Below are positions 8,674 to 17,610 of a stretch of 59,836 nucleotides of DNA, in pieces. The DNA is from Anaerolineaceae bacterium. GTDB taxonomy: Bacteria; Chloroflexota; Anaerolineae; Anaerolineales; Anaerolineaceae. Each line of letters starts with the position of its first letter. The first letter of the stretch is position 1. The notes beneath the pieces were generated by a model. The model saw only the letters and a program-made list of their open reading frames with translations. It had not been told where the DNA came from and did not search any database. The stretch is taken from the NCBI GenBank assembly GCA_029265815.1, contig JAJUGU010000002.1:274061-333896 (forward strand), given 5' to 3'. The position numbers and the translations under genes are program-made.

Positions 8674-9351
8674 CTACTCAGAAAAATCTTGATCATCTAA
8701 TTTGAGATCTGAATGAGACCCGACATACGGATTGTTTTCCATTTCCTCACCAACGGTCGTGTTCGGCCCATGCCCCGGAATCAAAATTGTTTCGGGTGGA
8801 AGACTGAATACCCGCCTGTGCACACTCTCTTGAAGCGATTTGAAACTACCACCATCTAGATCGGTTCGACCGATTCCGCGGTGAAAGATCAGATCGCCCA
8901 CAATGGCAGTGTTCAGATCGGGAATGTAATAGATCACTGAGCCTGGTGAATGGCCTGGTGTATGTCGGATTTCGATCTCACTATTACCGAGGATGAGATG
9001 CTGACCATCCTCAAGCATGATATTGGGATCGCAGGGTGGTTCGATGAGAGCTCTAAACTGTCGCGATCCACCACCATCACGCCAGATAGCGAGGTCATCT
9101 GCATGAAGACCGATCCCTGGCTCAGCAGGCAGTTTAGAGAGCAGGTAGGATAATCCGGCAAAATGATCAAAATGACCATGAGTGAAGAGCACAGCTTTGA
9201 CAGTCAATCTATTCTGATCAATTACTCTCAAAATGTCTTCAATTCCAAACGATGGATCAAATAAAAAACATTCCTTTGAAGCATCATCGAAGATTAGAAT
9301 CACATTGTTTTGCAATGGACCGGCACAAAAGACTTTAATTTGCAGACTCAT
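8674..9351 (-). CDS. Metallo-beta-lactamase-fold hydrolase, glyoxalase II-like
   Basis: A 225-residue single-domain protein. The zinc-binding pattern is complete: H58, H60, D62 and H63 (THGHFDH), H134 in HTPGHSPGS, D153 and H194 in IPGHG. Spacing and the GRTD motif match the short glyoxalase-II-like group (YcbL type), which hydrolyses thioesters such as S-lactoylglutathione analogues. The true substrate is unknown. The start overlaps the MFS gene by 17 bases and it is the last gene of a four-gene minus-strand operon ending at the terminator at 8640. Confidence 0.85.
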   Translation of the reverse strand: MSLQIKVFCAGPLQNNVILIFDDASKECFLFDPSFGIEDILRVIDQNRLTVKAVLFTHGHFDHFAGLSYLLSKLPAEPGIGLHADDLAIWRDGGGSRQFRALIEPPCDPNIMLEDGQHLILGNSEIEIRHTPGHSPGSVIYYIPDLNTAIVGDLIFHRGIGRTDLDGGSFKSLQESVHRRVFSLPPETILIPGHGPNTTVGEEMENNPYVGSHSDLKLDDQDFSE

Positions 9352-10489
9352 GGATATTGTTTTTCTTCCTCTGGATGGTATAGAGAATAAACAAGTTGAG
9401 CAGGATGACCGCAGCGATCATCCAACCGGAAACGGTGTACATTGAATAAGGTTCCTTGCTATACAATACCCCAGCCAGGATTGGGGCTGTGATTACAGCT
9501 ATTGAGTTTGCTGTTTCGATCATGCCAAATGCAGTTCCGGTTTGTCCCGGATGCACAAGAGAACGCGAGACAGCAAGCACCATAGAACGGCAGAGGCGAT
9601 ATCCACCCATAAAGAAATATCCCACTCCAAACCAGGCCGCAGAATTCCCCTTGATGTAAATGAGCGCAAAAATGAGAACCCATATCTGGCCGACCAGAAA
9701 ACCGGTGAAAGCATTTAGATTTCCAAAAACCAGCATTGCTACTGCGTTGCCAAGGCTACCCATCGCGCCAAGCAAGCCAATTGTTGTTCGGGAAAGCTGC
9801 TGTTGGTTTTGTAAGAAATTTGGGGTCAACGGCTGCGGCAGGTAGATAGCAAACATGGTAATTGCGGTTAAAACCAAGAAAGCAAGAAAACGATAGTTGT
9901 TCAATATACCTTTTGGTTGAGTTGAGATTTGATCTGCATGATGCGGTTCGGGTCGCTTTGCCGTGAGAAAGATGATGATGGTTGAAATGAGAAAGAGGAC
10001 TCCTGCGAAATTGTAAATTATCTTAAGTCCAAACCTATCAGCAATAAATCCGCCGGTGACAGGTCCCACAACTGCGCCAAGATTGAAAAAGCCAGAACAC
10101 AAAGAAATGGCACGTCCAACCCCCATGTTTCCTCGTACGGAAGTGATATAGCTATTCATTGGGGCAACGACGAACCCTGTTAAGCCATAGAGAATAACTC
10201 CGACTACGAAGGCAGGCAGAGACCAGGCTATAGCCATAATCCAGGTGGCAATTGTTCCTAATACCCATGTCGAAATCATTAAGGATCGTGAACCAAATCG
10301 ATCTGAGAAATAGCCTGATGGAATCTGTGCTGCTGCCAAGACGATTCCCATGGCGCTATAAATCTTGCCAATCATCAACGGATCAGCTCCCCATTCCTGT
10401 AAATATAAGGGTTGAAAGTAGATGAATAACCCTTCGCCAATCCCCCAGATGAAGAGGGATAAAGCAACCAGGAAAAGGTTGCGATTCAT
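9335..10489 (-). CDS. Major facilitator superfamily transporter
   Basis: A 384-residue protein with about 12 hydrophobic segments. The loop between helices 2 and 3 carries the MFS signature (GYFSDRFGSRSLM), and the second half has a weaker copy. The length is typical of the small drug/sugar efflux-type families. The substrate cannot be told; the neighbours (alpha/beta hydrolase, M24 peptidase, MBL hydrolase) do not fix it. Its start codon overlaps the upstream stop by one base (TAATG), a sign of coupled translation. Confidence 0.85.
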   Translation of the reverse strand: MNRNLFLVALSLFIWGIGEGLFIYFQPLYLQEWGADPLMIGKIYSAMGIVLAAAQIPSGYFSDRFGSRSLMISTWVLGTIATWIMAIAWSLPAFVVGVILYGLTGFVVAPMNSYITSVRGNMGVGRAISLCSGFFNLGAVVGPVTGGFIADRFGLKIIYNFAGVLFLISTIIIFLTAKRPEPHHADQISTQPKGILNNYRFLAFLVLTAITMFAIYLPQPLTPNFLQNQQQLSRTTIGLLGAMGSLGNAVAMLVFGNLNAFTGFLVGQIWVLIFALIYIKGNSAAWFGVGYFFMGGYRLCRSMVLAVSRSLVHPGQTGTAFGMIETANSIAVITAPILAGVLYSKEPYSMYTVSGWMIAAVILLNLFILYTIQRKKNNIHESAN

Positions 10490-11253
10490 TAGATTTCAGC
10501 CGTCCTGTGAATTAAAGATTTCACTGCTGTGAAAACCGTTTCACGTTCTGGTTCACAGATAATCACATGACCACTGTTTTCAAGCCATAAGGTGGTCTTG
10601 TCTTTGGAGGAGATGTTCTTATAAATATATTCAAGGCTTTCTGGTGGGATCGATCGATCTCCTTTGGATTGAACGATTAGGGCAGGAATATCAATATTCG
10701 TCAACTCCTCTTTCATGACATTCATTAGTTTTATTAATTCAAGGACCGCGCGTGATGGGTAATATGGATAATCAATATGAACTTTTTCCCATTCAAGATT
10801 ATGCCAGTCCGGTGTTCCTTTTCCAGCATGGAAATTAAGCCAGCCAACCAGTGGCAGTAGTTTTGTGCGCGGATCAGCTGGTAGATTGATGGGAGTTGAA
10901 AAGGCTACCACTCCGGTGAAGGGGTAACGCGCTGCAGCAATCAATGCAAGGATTCCCCCCATAGAGAGTCCCATCACAAACTGCTTATCTGTGCTGCCTT
11001 TGAGCAGGTTAAGACCATCCTCAACTGAAACCAGCCAATCTTGCCACCGTGCAAAGCGCATATCGGCGGGATTTGTAGCGTGGCCAAAAAGCCTTGGAGC
11101 CAGAACGGTATATCCACTTGCAGAAAGTGATTCTCCAAGCAGCCGCATCTCTTTTGGGGTTCCAGTGAAGCCATGGATTAAAAGACATCCGATCTTTCCA
11201 CCGGGAAGAAAAAAAGGTTCAGCAGTTGGGATTGTGAATGCCTTGGGCATCAT
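10489..11253 (-). CDS. Alpha/beta hydrolase (carboxylesterase or lysophospholipase-like)
   Basis: A 254-residue serine hydrolase. The nucleophile elbow GLSMGG places Ser97. An HGFTGTPKEM stretch near residue 27 is the oxyanion-hole loop, the acid is probably the Asp in QSKGDRSIPP, and His lies in NSGHVI. These patterns fit the Est30/monoacylglycerol-lipase-like carboxylesterases, cytoplasmic enzymes that cleave short or medium chain esters. There is no signal peptide. It follows the M24 peptidase gene after 12 bases and overlaps the MFS start by one base. Confidence 0.85.
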   Translation of the reverse strand: MMPKAFTIPTAEPFFLPGGKIGCLLIHGFTGTPKEMRLLGESLSASGYTVLAPRLFGHATNPADMRFARWQDWLVSVEDGLNLLKGSTDKQFVMGLSMGGILALIAAARYPFTGVVAFSTPINLPADPRTKLLPLVGWLNFHAGKGTPDWHNLEWEKVHIDYPYYPSRAVLELIKLMNVMKEELTNIDIPALIVQSKGDRSIPPESLEYIYKNISSKDKTTLWLENSGHVIICEPERETVFTAVKSLIHRTAEI

Positions 11254-11265
11254 ATTCTCCGTGAA

Positions 11266-12369
11266 TCAAAGAATTGTCAGATCGCGCGAAATATCACTGA
11301 GCGATTCGCAGCCTGTGGGTGTTATGAGGATATTGTCTTCAATACGCACCCCACCCATGCCCGGGAGGTAAATACCGGGTTCTACCGTGTAAGTCATGCC
11401 AGGAGCCAGGATCTGGTCGTTTTTGCCAAAGATATATGGCGATTCATGATCCTCCAAGCCCAGACCATGCCCGGTGCGGTGAGTGAAATAATCACCGAAT
11501 CCTGCGGATTCGATCACGTTTCGCGCTGCTTGGTCAACCGATCCTGCTGCTTTTTCTGGAGCGCCGGCTGCTCTGCCCGCTGCATTTGCCTGATTTACCA
11601 CGTTAAAAATTTTTTCCAGTTCTGGCGCCAAGCTGCCTACGGCAAAAGTGCGGGTGAGATCGGAACAATATCCATTTGATCTTGCCCCCCAGTCGATAAC
11701 CACAAGGTCACCATTTTGAATCTCACGCTCGGTAGGTATAGCATGGGGATTGGCGCTGTTCGGACCGCTGGCGACAATCGGAGAGAAAGGTAATTCAGGA
11801 TCAGACCCCATGCGCAGCATTTGAATGGTTAATTCAGCGGCGATCTCTTTTTCGGTGACTCGAGGTTTGATCATGGGAAGAACAGCTTTTAACGCCTCCT
11901 GTGCAATTTGAACCGCGCGGCGCATTTCTTTGATTTCTTCTTCGTCCTTCAAGATGCGCAGACTTTCACAAATCTTTTCTGCAGAAACAAATTTTGCCAC
12001 CAAAATCGCTTTTTGTAGATAATCCAGCTCAAGAAAGCGCAGGCGTGTGGGTTCAACACCAATGGTCGATCCTTCAAGGTTGTAACGATGACTGGCATAG
12101 GTGAAAACTTTCTGCCAGGTGGATGGGTCATCGTTAAAAGTAAGAGGGGTCAGAGGAATTCGCGAGGCGGAAAGTTTTCCAGCTTCTAACTCTGGCAGGA
12201 GGATCAACGGGTCATGTGTTTTTGTAATGATCAGGACGGTTGGCCGTTCCATCAGGTGTAAGGAAAGTCCCGTCAGATAGGTAAATACCGGACCTGGATT
12301 TAATGCAAGTGCTTTAATCTGATATTGATCCATTAATTTTAGAAGGTGCGCAAATCGCGGGTCAGTCAT
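11266..12369 (-). CDS. M24-family aminopeptidase (Xaa-Pro peptidase type)
   Basis: A 367-residue protein with the pita-bread fold. An N-terminal creatinase-like domain covers about residues 1-130. The metal ligands of the C-terminal domain are all visible: Asp in VVIDWGA, Asp in CSDLTRTF, His in HRTGHGLG, Glu in TVEPGIY and Glu in GVRIEDN. Family members remove an N-terminal residue next to proline or cleave Xaa-Pro dipeptides. Which of the two is not shown by sequence alone. AAGGAGG precedes the ATG, and a good promoter (12387-12415) precedes that. It heads the operon with the hydrolase, the MFS transporter and the MBL hydrolase. Confidence 0.88.
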   Translation of the reverse strand: MTDPRFAHLLKLMDQYQIKALALNPGPVFTYLTGLSLHLMERPTVLIITKTHDPLILLPELEAGKLSASRIPLTPLTFNDDPSTWQKVFTYASHRYNLEGSTIGVEPTRLRFLELDYLQKAILVAKFVSAEKICESLRILKDEEEIKEMRRAVQIAQEALKAVLPMIKPRVTEKEIAAELTIQMLRMGSDPELPFSPIVASGPNSANPHAIPTEREIQNGDLVVIDWGARSNGYCSDLTRTFAVGSLAPELEKIFNVVNQANAAGRAAGAPEKAAGSVDQAARNVIESAGFGDYFTHRTGHGLGLEDHESPYIFGKNDQILAPGMTYTVEPGIYLPGMGGVRIEDNILITPTGCESLSDISRDLTIL

Positions 12370-12386
12370 CGATGCCTCCTTGAGAA

Positions 12387-12415
12387 ATTATAGTCTGAAG
12401 AGAACAATGTTGCAA
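12387..12415 (-). promoter_or_regulatory. Promoter of the M24 peptidase operon
   Basis: Read on the minus strand: TTGCAA, a 17-base spacer, TATAAT. This leaves a short leader carrying the AAGGAGG ribosome binding site. Confidence 0.6.
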
Positions 12416-12511
12416 AGTAAGGGTCATGAATGTTATTTCAGCAGTGTTGCAGGAACTTTCATCTGGAAAATTCGTCTGGTAGAAGATTATTGTACACAAA
12501 AGGAGAAGAAG

Positions 12512-13111
12512 ATGAAAAAAATTTGGGTAATTATTCAAATATTGCTTTTGTTGATGATTCTGGCTGCTTGCTCAAAAACAGATCCAATAACCATTACTCC
12601 AACAGAATTTGTTCCGACTCAGACACAACCAGTGCTAACGCTGGAGCCTGTAACTGAGGAACTGCCGAAATTCCCGCTAGTATATACTGACGAAACTGCC
12701 GGGATTCAAATATTTTATCCAGCAGACTGGACCCAATCAGAGAATCAGGTGATTGGAGAAAGAGGTTCCCAAACAGCGCTTCTATCACCTGGAAGCAGCA
12801 TTGAAAAAGTTGCAGATGGTGGTGCACGGATCATTCTCGTCACATATCGATGGGATCCTAAAAATGAATTGGATGCTTTCGTTGCTCAACGAAAAACTGC
12901 CTGGGAAGCAAGCGGCTTTACGATTCAGAAAGAAGAAGTCAGGGATCTGGGAAATGGTAAGAAAATGATCGTTTTTCAGATTGAAACCAGTGATCAAACA
13001 AATGTCATATATGCGTTTACAACTTCAGGAGAAGATTATCTTCAGATTAGCGGAGATGGTGACCTCGAGCTTTGCCGGAAAATTCTTGAGAGCGTTACAA
13101 TTGTTCAATAG
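12512..13111 (+). CDS. Lipoprotein of unknown function
   Basis: 199 residues from the ATG at 12512, chosen because AAGGAGAAG precedes it and it gives a proper lipoprotein signal: MKK, a hydrophobic run, then the lipobox LAAC with Cys20. A Thr/Pro-rich spacer (about 25-60) leads to a compact domain starting at AGIQIFYPADW, which resembles the PsbP-like or DUF-type fold found in surface lipoproteins. The protein should be attached to the outer face of the membrane. It is transcribed away from the M24 operon, with about 140 bases between the two start codons. Confidence 0.75.
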   Translation: MKKIWVIIQILLLLMILAACSKTDPITITPTEFVPTQTQPVLTLEPVTEELPKFPLVYTDETAGIQIFYPADWTQSENQVIGERGSQTALLSPGSSIEKVADGGARIILVTYRWDPKNELDAFVAQRKTAWEASGFTIQKEEVRDLGNGKKMIVFQIETSDQTNVIYAFTTSGEDYLQISGDGDLELCRKILESVTIVQ

Positions 13112-13213
13112 CGAAAAAAGAACTTGATTGAAAACTGGGTTTGATTAAAAATCATGATAATTATGGTCAAGTTATGGATATAATTTGAATAAAGCGCATA
13201 GAAAGGAGAAGAG

Positions 13214-13753
13214 ATGAGTCAGGCAACGAATGATTTAGTTCATGAACATGATGCTATTATTTCAGCGTTGTACATCCTGGATCGTATGATCGATGGTGCG
13301 GAAATCGAAAATGAAATCGATCCTGAGGATATGACCACTTTCATCGACTTTCTCAAGGAATTCGCAGATAAATGCCACCATGGCAAAGAGGAAGGGGTTC
13401 TCTTCCCGGCAATGGTGGCTGCAGGTGTTGCAGAGTCTGGTGGGCCAATTGGAGTTATGCTGAAGGAACATACGGAAGGCCGCAGATTGATACAGGAGAT
13501 GACCCTATCCATGACGGGTGAAACCGACGTAGAAAGGTTGAGTAAGGCTGCCCGTGATTATGCCATACTGTTACGTGGTCATATCCAGAAAGAAAATACG
13601 GTCTTATTCCCAATGGCCGACAGAGTGCTTGATGATAAAAAACTAACTGAAATCTATCAGGCATTTGTTGACCACGAAGAAAAGGTCATCGGTCACGGCC
13701 GGCATAAAGAACTGCACGCTATACTTGAGCGTCTTAATGAAAAATATTCTTGA
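13214..13753 (+). CDS. Hemerythrin-like (HHE) protein
   Basis: A 179-residue, mostly helical protein with the His/Glu pattern of hemerythrin domains: HEHD near residue 10, CHHGKEEGVLFPAM (about 56-70), EHTEGRRL (about 85) and HIQKENTVLFPMADR (about 120-134). These residues bind a di-iron centre. Such proteins sense or store oxygen, nitric oxide or iron, which would suit an organism exposed to occasional oxygen. AAAGGAGAAGAG precedes the ATG. A TATAAT box at 13179-13184 is a likely -10. The gene stands alone between the lipoprotein and the tRNA genes. Confidence 0.88.
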   Translation: MSQATNDLVHEHDAIISALYILDRMIDGAEIENEIDPEDMTTFIDFLKEFADKCHHGKEEGVLFPAMVAAGVAESGGPIGVMLKEHTEGRRLIQEMTLSMTGETDVERLSKAARDYAILLRGHIQKENTVLFPMADRVLDDKKLTEIYQAFVDHEEKVIGHGRHKELHAILERLNEKYS

Positions 13754-13816
13754 TGAGGGTTCGATAGGGAATTGTCCAATAAATCGTGAATAAACAACGG
13801 AGTTGCTGACATTTCC

Positions 13817-13846
13817 TTGACAATACCGCCTTTATTCGGGTAAAAT
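13817..13846 (+). promoter_or_regulatory. Promoter of the tRNA-Ala/leuS unit
   Basis: TTGACA at 13817, an 18-base spacer and TAAAAT at 13841. Transcription would begin near 13853, about 12 bases before the first tRNA. Confidence 0.7.
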
Positions 13847-13864
13847 CCTTTCTGCATTTGTTAC

Positions 13865-13937
13865 GGGCCTGTAGCGCAGTTGGGAGCGCGCTTCAATCGC
13901 ACTGAAGAGGCCGGGGGTTCGAATCCCCCCAGGTCCA
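13865..13937 (+). tRNA. tRNA-Ala (CGC)
   Basis: A 73-base cloverleaf. The acceptor arms GGGCCTG and CAGGTCC include the G3:U70 wobble pair that identifies alanine tRNAs. The anticodon stem is CTTCA/TGAAG with loop ATCGCAC, so the anticodon CGC is at 13898-13900. The T arm is GGGGG/CCCCC with TTCGAAT. The CCA end is not encoded; the discriminator is A. Confidence 0.95.
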
Positions 13938-13970
13938 CTGGAGTCACCAGGCTCGAACAAAGCAAGAACC

Positions 13971-14043
13971 GGGCCCATAGCGCAGTTGGGAGCGCGTCTC
14001 AATGGCATTGAGAAGGCCGGGGGTTCGAATCCCCCTGGGTCCA
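13971..14043 (+). tRNA. tRNA-Ala (GGC)
   Basis: A 73-base cloverleaf with acceptor arms GGGCCCA and TGGGTCC, again with G3:U70. The anticodon stem is TCTCA/TGAGA with loop ATGGCAT, anticodon GGC at 14004-14006. D and T arms are nearly identical to the CGC gene 33 bases upstream, which points to a duplication. CCA is not encoded. The leuS T-box leader begins about 15-20 bases downstream with no terminator between. Confidence 0.95.
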
Positions 14044-14057
14044 CTCAAGCAAAATCA

Positions 14058-14300
14058 GGAGTAGTAGGTCATTCGTCAGCGAGCCGGGAGAGAGAGGTGT
14101 GAGCCCGGCAGGTATTGCGAAATACAGCAGACCGAACTCGCCTGACCTCCGAAAGGATAGCTTTTCTGGCGAATCAAGTAACCAGAAACGGGTGTGCCCG
14201 TTATCGCGAATGAAGCGGTCTGCGTTGCAATGCAGACAAGCAGGGTGGTACCGCGGAGAATTCCTTCGTCCCTGATCGGGAGAAGGGATTTTATTTTTAA
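14058..14300 (+). promoter_or_regulatory. T-box leader (leucine-specific) of leuS
   Basis: Stem I is closed by AGGTCA (14066-14071) and TGACCT (14143-14148). The specifier loop reads GAACTCGCC, with codon CTC (Leu) at 14137-14139, matching the gene that follows. The conserved T-box sequence AGGGTGGTACCGCGG lies at 14242-14256. Its TGGT would pair with the uncharged tRNA 3' end, the T matching discriminator A. A terminator hairpin follows (14262-14294, arms around TCCC/GGGA and TCCTTC/GAAGGGA) with a TTTTATTTTT tail. When uncharged tRNA-Leu binds, the antiterminator forms and leuS is read. This is established T-box behaviour; the leucine specificity is read directly. Confidence 0.95.
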
Positions 14301-14316
14301 AGAATTGGAGTAGAGA

Positions 14317-16770
14317 ATGGCTCAAAAAATACCAGGTTACAATCCAAACGAGATCGAAAGTAAATGGCAGCAGAAATGGGAAACTGACGATCTCTACGAA
14401 TCGAACATCGATGAGACCCGTAAGAAATATTATGCGCTGACCATGCTTCCATACCCTTCAGGAGACCTCCATATTGGTCACTGGTATGCCATTTCGCCTT
14501 CTGATGCTCGCGCACGATTCAAGCGGATGAACGGCTATAACGTGCTTTTCCCGATGGGTTTTGATGCCTTTGGTTTACCTGCTGAAAATGCTGCTATCAA
14601 GCGGAACATCCATCCCAAGACCTGGACCTATGCCAATATTGAGCGGATGCGCAAGCAGTTTAAAAGCATGGGTGCGATGTTTGATTGGCGGCGTGAAATT
14701 ATTTCCTCCGATGAAAAATATTACCGGTGGACACAGTGGTTTTTCTTGCAGCTCTATAAAAAGGGTCTGGCCTATCGAAAAATGTCACCGGTAGACTGGT
14801 GCCCGAACTGTAATACCACACTTGCACGCGAACAGGTATGGGGTGAGGACCGTCATTGTGAACGATGCGGTACTCCAGTCATTAAGAAGAACCTGGATCA
14901 GTGGTTTTTCCGAATTACCAATTATGCTGATGAGTTAATCCATTATGAAGGCATCGATTGGCCTGAGCGTGTACGTGTTCTGCAGACAAATTGGATCGGA
15001 AAATCAGAAGGTGCGCTGGTAACTTTTAAAACCGAAGCCGGCGACGAGATGGAAATTTTTACTACCCGCCCTGATACCCTTTGGGGGGTAACGTTCATGG
15101 TGCTCGCTCCTGAACATCCATTGGTGGAGAAATTGACCACACCTGAACAACGAGCTGAAGTTGAACAATATGTTCTCGATGCATCACGCCAATCAGATAT
15201 TCAACGTGAGGCAGCCGACAAAGAAAAAACCGGTGTTTTCACTGGCGGCTATGCCATCAATCCTGTAAATGGTGAAAAGATTCCAGTGTGGATCGCTGAT
15301 TATGTGCTGATGACCTATGGTACAGGGGCTATTATGGCTGTTCCTGCTCATGACCAGCGTGATTTTGAGTTTGCTCGAAAATTCGGTTTACCAATCAAAA
15401 TTGTTATCCGTCCGCAGGGCATCTCTATTCTCGAAAGTGAAGATGATATGACCATGGCTATTCCAGCCAGTGGTACGATGGTGAATTCTGGGCCATTAAC
15501 AGGAACGCCGGGTGATCAATCCTTTACGAGGGCGATCGAATATATTCAATCAAAGGGTATCGGTAAAGCTGCAACGAATTTTCGGCTGCGCGACTGGCTG
15601 ATCTCACGCCAGCGTTACTGGGGTTCGCCTATCCCTATGATCCACTGTCCGCAATGTGGAGCAGTGCCGGTACCAGAAGATCAATTGCCAGTTACGCTGC
15701 CTGAAGATGTGGAGTGGAAACCCACAGGCGAAAGCCCGCTAAAACTGCATCCAACCTGGCGCTTTGTCACCTGTCCAAATTGCGGCGGTAAAGCGGAACG
15801 CGAAACTGACACCATGGATACATTTATGTGTTCTTCCTGGTACCATTTGCGATACCTTAGCCCAAATTTTGATAAAGGGCCTTTTGACCCAAAGGAATAT
15901 GATTACTGGATGCCGGTTGATACGTATACCGGTGGGATTGAACACGCCAATATGCATCTGATCTATACCCGCTTTTTCCATAAAGCAATGCGTGATATCG
16001 GGGTGACGGAAGGGAATGAACCAATGCTGCAGTTGCGCAACCAGGGCATGGTGCTGGGTGAAGATTGCGAGAAAATGTCGAAAAGCCGTGGAAACGTGGT
16101 TGCTCCTGATGACCTGGTGAAATCGTATGGCGCTGATACTTTGCGGGCATATCTGATGTTCTTTGCCCGCTGGGATATGGGTGGACCTTGGAGCAGCGGC
16201 GGTATTGACGGGGTTGCCAGGTGGCTGCGGAGAGTTTGGTCAATGCTGCTAGAACCATGCGCAAAAGGGTCACCCTCTGAGGTTTCTGTGAAAGCCCTGC
16301 GGCGAAAAGTTCACCAGACGCTGAAAGCCGTGACCCGTGATTTTGAAGAATTTGAGTTCAATACCATCATTTCGAGTTTAATGGAATTGTCGAATGAGAT
16401 GGTAAGCACAAAATCTGTGCTTTACGGTTCACCGGCCTGGGAGGAAGCCACAGAAATCTATGTCAAGATGCTGGCACCGGTTGCCCCGCATATCGCAGAA
16501 GAAATCTGGGAGCGGATGGGAAAACCATATTCTATCCATACATCTAGCTGGCCTAAGGTAGATGATGTAGCTGCTGCTGTAGAAGAAATCACTCTTGTGA
16601 TTCAGGTGAATGGGAAGGTACGCGATCGTGTAACGGTCGCTGTTGATGTCAGTGAAGAGGATGCCAAGGCGACAGCACTTGCCAGTGAGACAATTCGAAA
16701 GATGTTGGAGGGCAAAGAACCACGACAGGTAATCTATGTAAAAGGGCGCCTGGTCAACATCGTCATTTAA
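14317..16770 (+). CDS. leuS: Leucyl-tRNA synthetase
   Basis: An 817-residue class I synthetase that charges tRNA-Leu. The HIGH motif is at about residue 51 and KMSKS at about 585. Between them lie the zinc-type insertion (CPNCNTTLAREQVWG and CERCG) and the editing CP1 domain with TTRPDTLWG and GTGAIMAVPAHD. The C-terminal VNGKVRDRV stretch is the domain that contacts the tRNA. Length and order match bacterial LeuRS. The ATG has GGAG upstream. Expression is controlled by the leucine T-box leader just before it. A 13-bp hairpin follows the stop. Confidence 0.98.
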   Translation: MAQKIPGYNPNEIESKWQQKWETDDLYESNIDETRKKYYALTMLPYPSGDLHIGHWYAISPSDARARFKRMNGYNVLFPMGFDAFGLPAENAAIKRNIHPKTWTYANIERMRKQFKSMGAMFDWRREIISSDEKYYRWTQWFFLQLYKKGLAYRKMSPVDWCPNCNTTLAREQVWGEDRHCERCGTPVIKKNLDQWFFRITNYADELIHYEGIDWPERVRVLQTNWIGKSEGALVTFKTEAGDEMEIFTTRPDTLWGVTFMVLAPEHPLVEKLTTPEQRAEVEQYVLDASRQSDIQREAADKEKTGVFTGGYAINPVNGEKIPVWIADYVLMTYGTGAIMAVPAHDQRDFEFARKFGLPIKIVIRPQGISILESEDDMTMAIPASGTMVNSGPLTGTPGDQSFTRAIEYIQSKGIGKAATNFRLRDWLISRQRYWGSPIPMIHCPQCGAVPVPEDQLPVTLPEDVEWKPTGESPLKLHPTWRFVTCPNCGGKAERETDTMDTFMCSSWYHLRYLSPNFDKGPFDPKEYDYWMPVDTYTGGIEHANMHLIYTRFFHKAMRDIGVTEGNEPMLQLRNQGMVLGEDCEKMSKSRGNVVAPDDLVKSYGADTLRAYLMFFARWDMGGPWSSGGIDGVARWLRRVWSMLLEPCAKGSPSEVSVKALRRKVHQTLKAVTRDFEEFEFNTIISSLMELSNEMVSTKSVLYGSPAWEEATEIYVKMLAPVAPHIAEEIWERMGKPYSIHTSSWPKVDDVAAAVEEITLVIQVNGKVRDRVTVAVDVSEEDAKATALASETIRKMLEGKEPRQVIYVKGRLVNIVI

Positions 16771-16794
16771 CTCCATTGACAGTAACGATATTTT

Positions 16795-16828
16795 ATGAGC
16801 AGGGCAGATCATTCGCTGCCCTGCTCAT
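16795..16828. terminator. Perfect 13-bp hairpin after leuS, no clear U-tract
   Basis: ATGAGCAGGGCAG and CTGCCCTGCTCAT surround an 8-base loop. The stem is strong enough to be a terminator, but neither strand has a run of Ts after it, so intrinsic termination is not certain. Confidence 0.5.
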
Positions 16829-16899
16829 AATAGAAATTTACCATCCAATCCCTTATAATTTAGTTGTTAGAAAAAGTAGGTAATGGGGCGAGGTGAAAA

Positions 16900-17583
16900 A
16901 TGCGATTAGGCGAATTGAATTGGATGGAAATCGAAGAGTACCTGAAGAAAGATAACCGTTTGATGCTCGTATTGGGGGCTACCGAACAACATGGATACAT
17001 CAGCGTCATGGCTGACATGAAAATTCCACTGTCTATGGCTGATGCTGCCTCGCAGGAGAGTGGTGTACTGGTTGCGCCACCATTAAATTTTGGCTGTTCC
17101 TCTTATTTTGTTGATTATCCTGGCACGATCAGTCTGCGTGTAAGCACTCTACTGAACGTCGTTGAAGATATCGTGCGCTCGGTTCATCATCAGGGATTTC
17201 GTCGAATCTTGATCCTTAACGGCCACGGAGGAAATGAGCCGGCCAAGGTGGCTCTTGGAGAGCTGGCCAATGAACTTAAAGATTTACAGCTTGCATGGTA
17301 CAACTGGTGGAAAGCACCAAATGTGCTGGCTGTTGCAGAGGCCTACGGCCTGAAAACCTACCATGCATCCTGGATGGAAGCATTTCCTTTTGTACGCACA
17401 AATAACATGCCTGATGGCGAAAAAAAGCCATTTGTAACAGACAGTATCTTGTCTTCCGAAAAAGTGAAAGAAGCTCTCGGCGATGGGGTTTACGGGGGTG
17501 CGTATAAGGTCAGTGATGAAGTAATGAACGAGGTATTTTCTGCTGCGGTTAAGGATATCCTTTTCCTTTTGCAGTTTGTTTAG
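16900..17583 (+). CDS. Creatininase-family amidohydrolase
   Basis: A 227-residue member of the creatinine amidohydrolase superfamily. Metal-site patterns are present: Glu and His in GATEQHG (about 27-33), an Asp in MADMKI, and NGHGGN near residue 108. The family also includes enzymes of cofactor and formamide metabolism (for example mycofactocin peptidase MftE), so creatinine is not implied as the substrate. GAGGTG precedes the ATG. cydD follows after 27 bases, which suggests shared transcription, but no functional link to CydDC is known to me. Confidence 0.8.
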   Translation: MRLGELNWMEIEEYLKKDNRLMLVLGATEQHGYISVMADMKIPLSMADAASQESGVLVAPPLNFGCSSYFVDYPGTISLRVSTLLNVVEDIVRSVHHQGFRRILILNGHGGNEPAKVALGELANELKDLQLAWYNWWKAPNVLAVAEAYGLKTYHASWMEAFPFVRTNNMPDGEKKPFVTDSILSSEKVKEALGDGVYGGAYKVSDEVMNEVFSAAVKDILFLLQFV

Positions 17584-17610
17584 TTTTCGTCCAATCCATC
17601 TGATGATTCG

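Noticed and set aside
13832-14325. Minus-strand frames over the tRNA and T-box region
   Set aside because: They arise from translating the tRNA genes and leader backwards, including repeated peptide segments from the two similar tRNAs.
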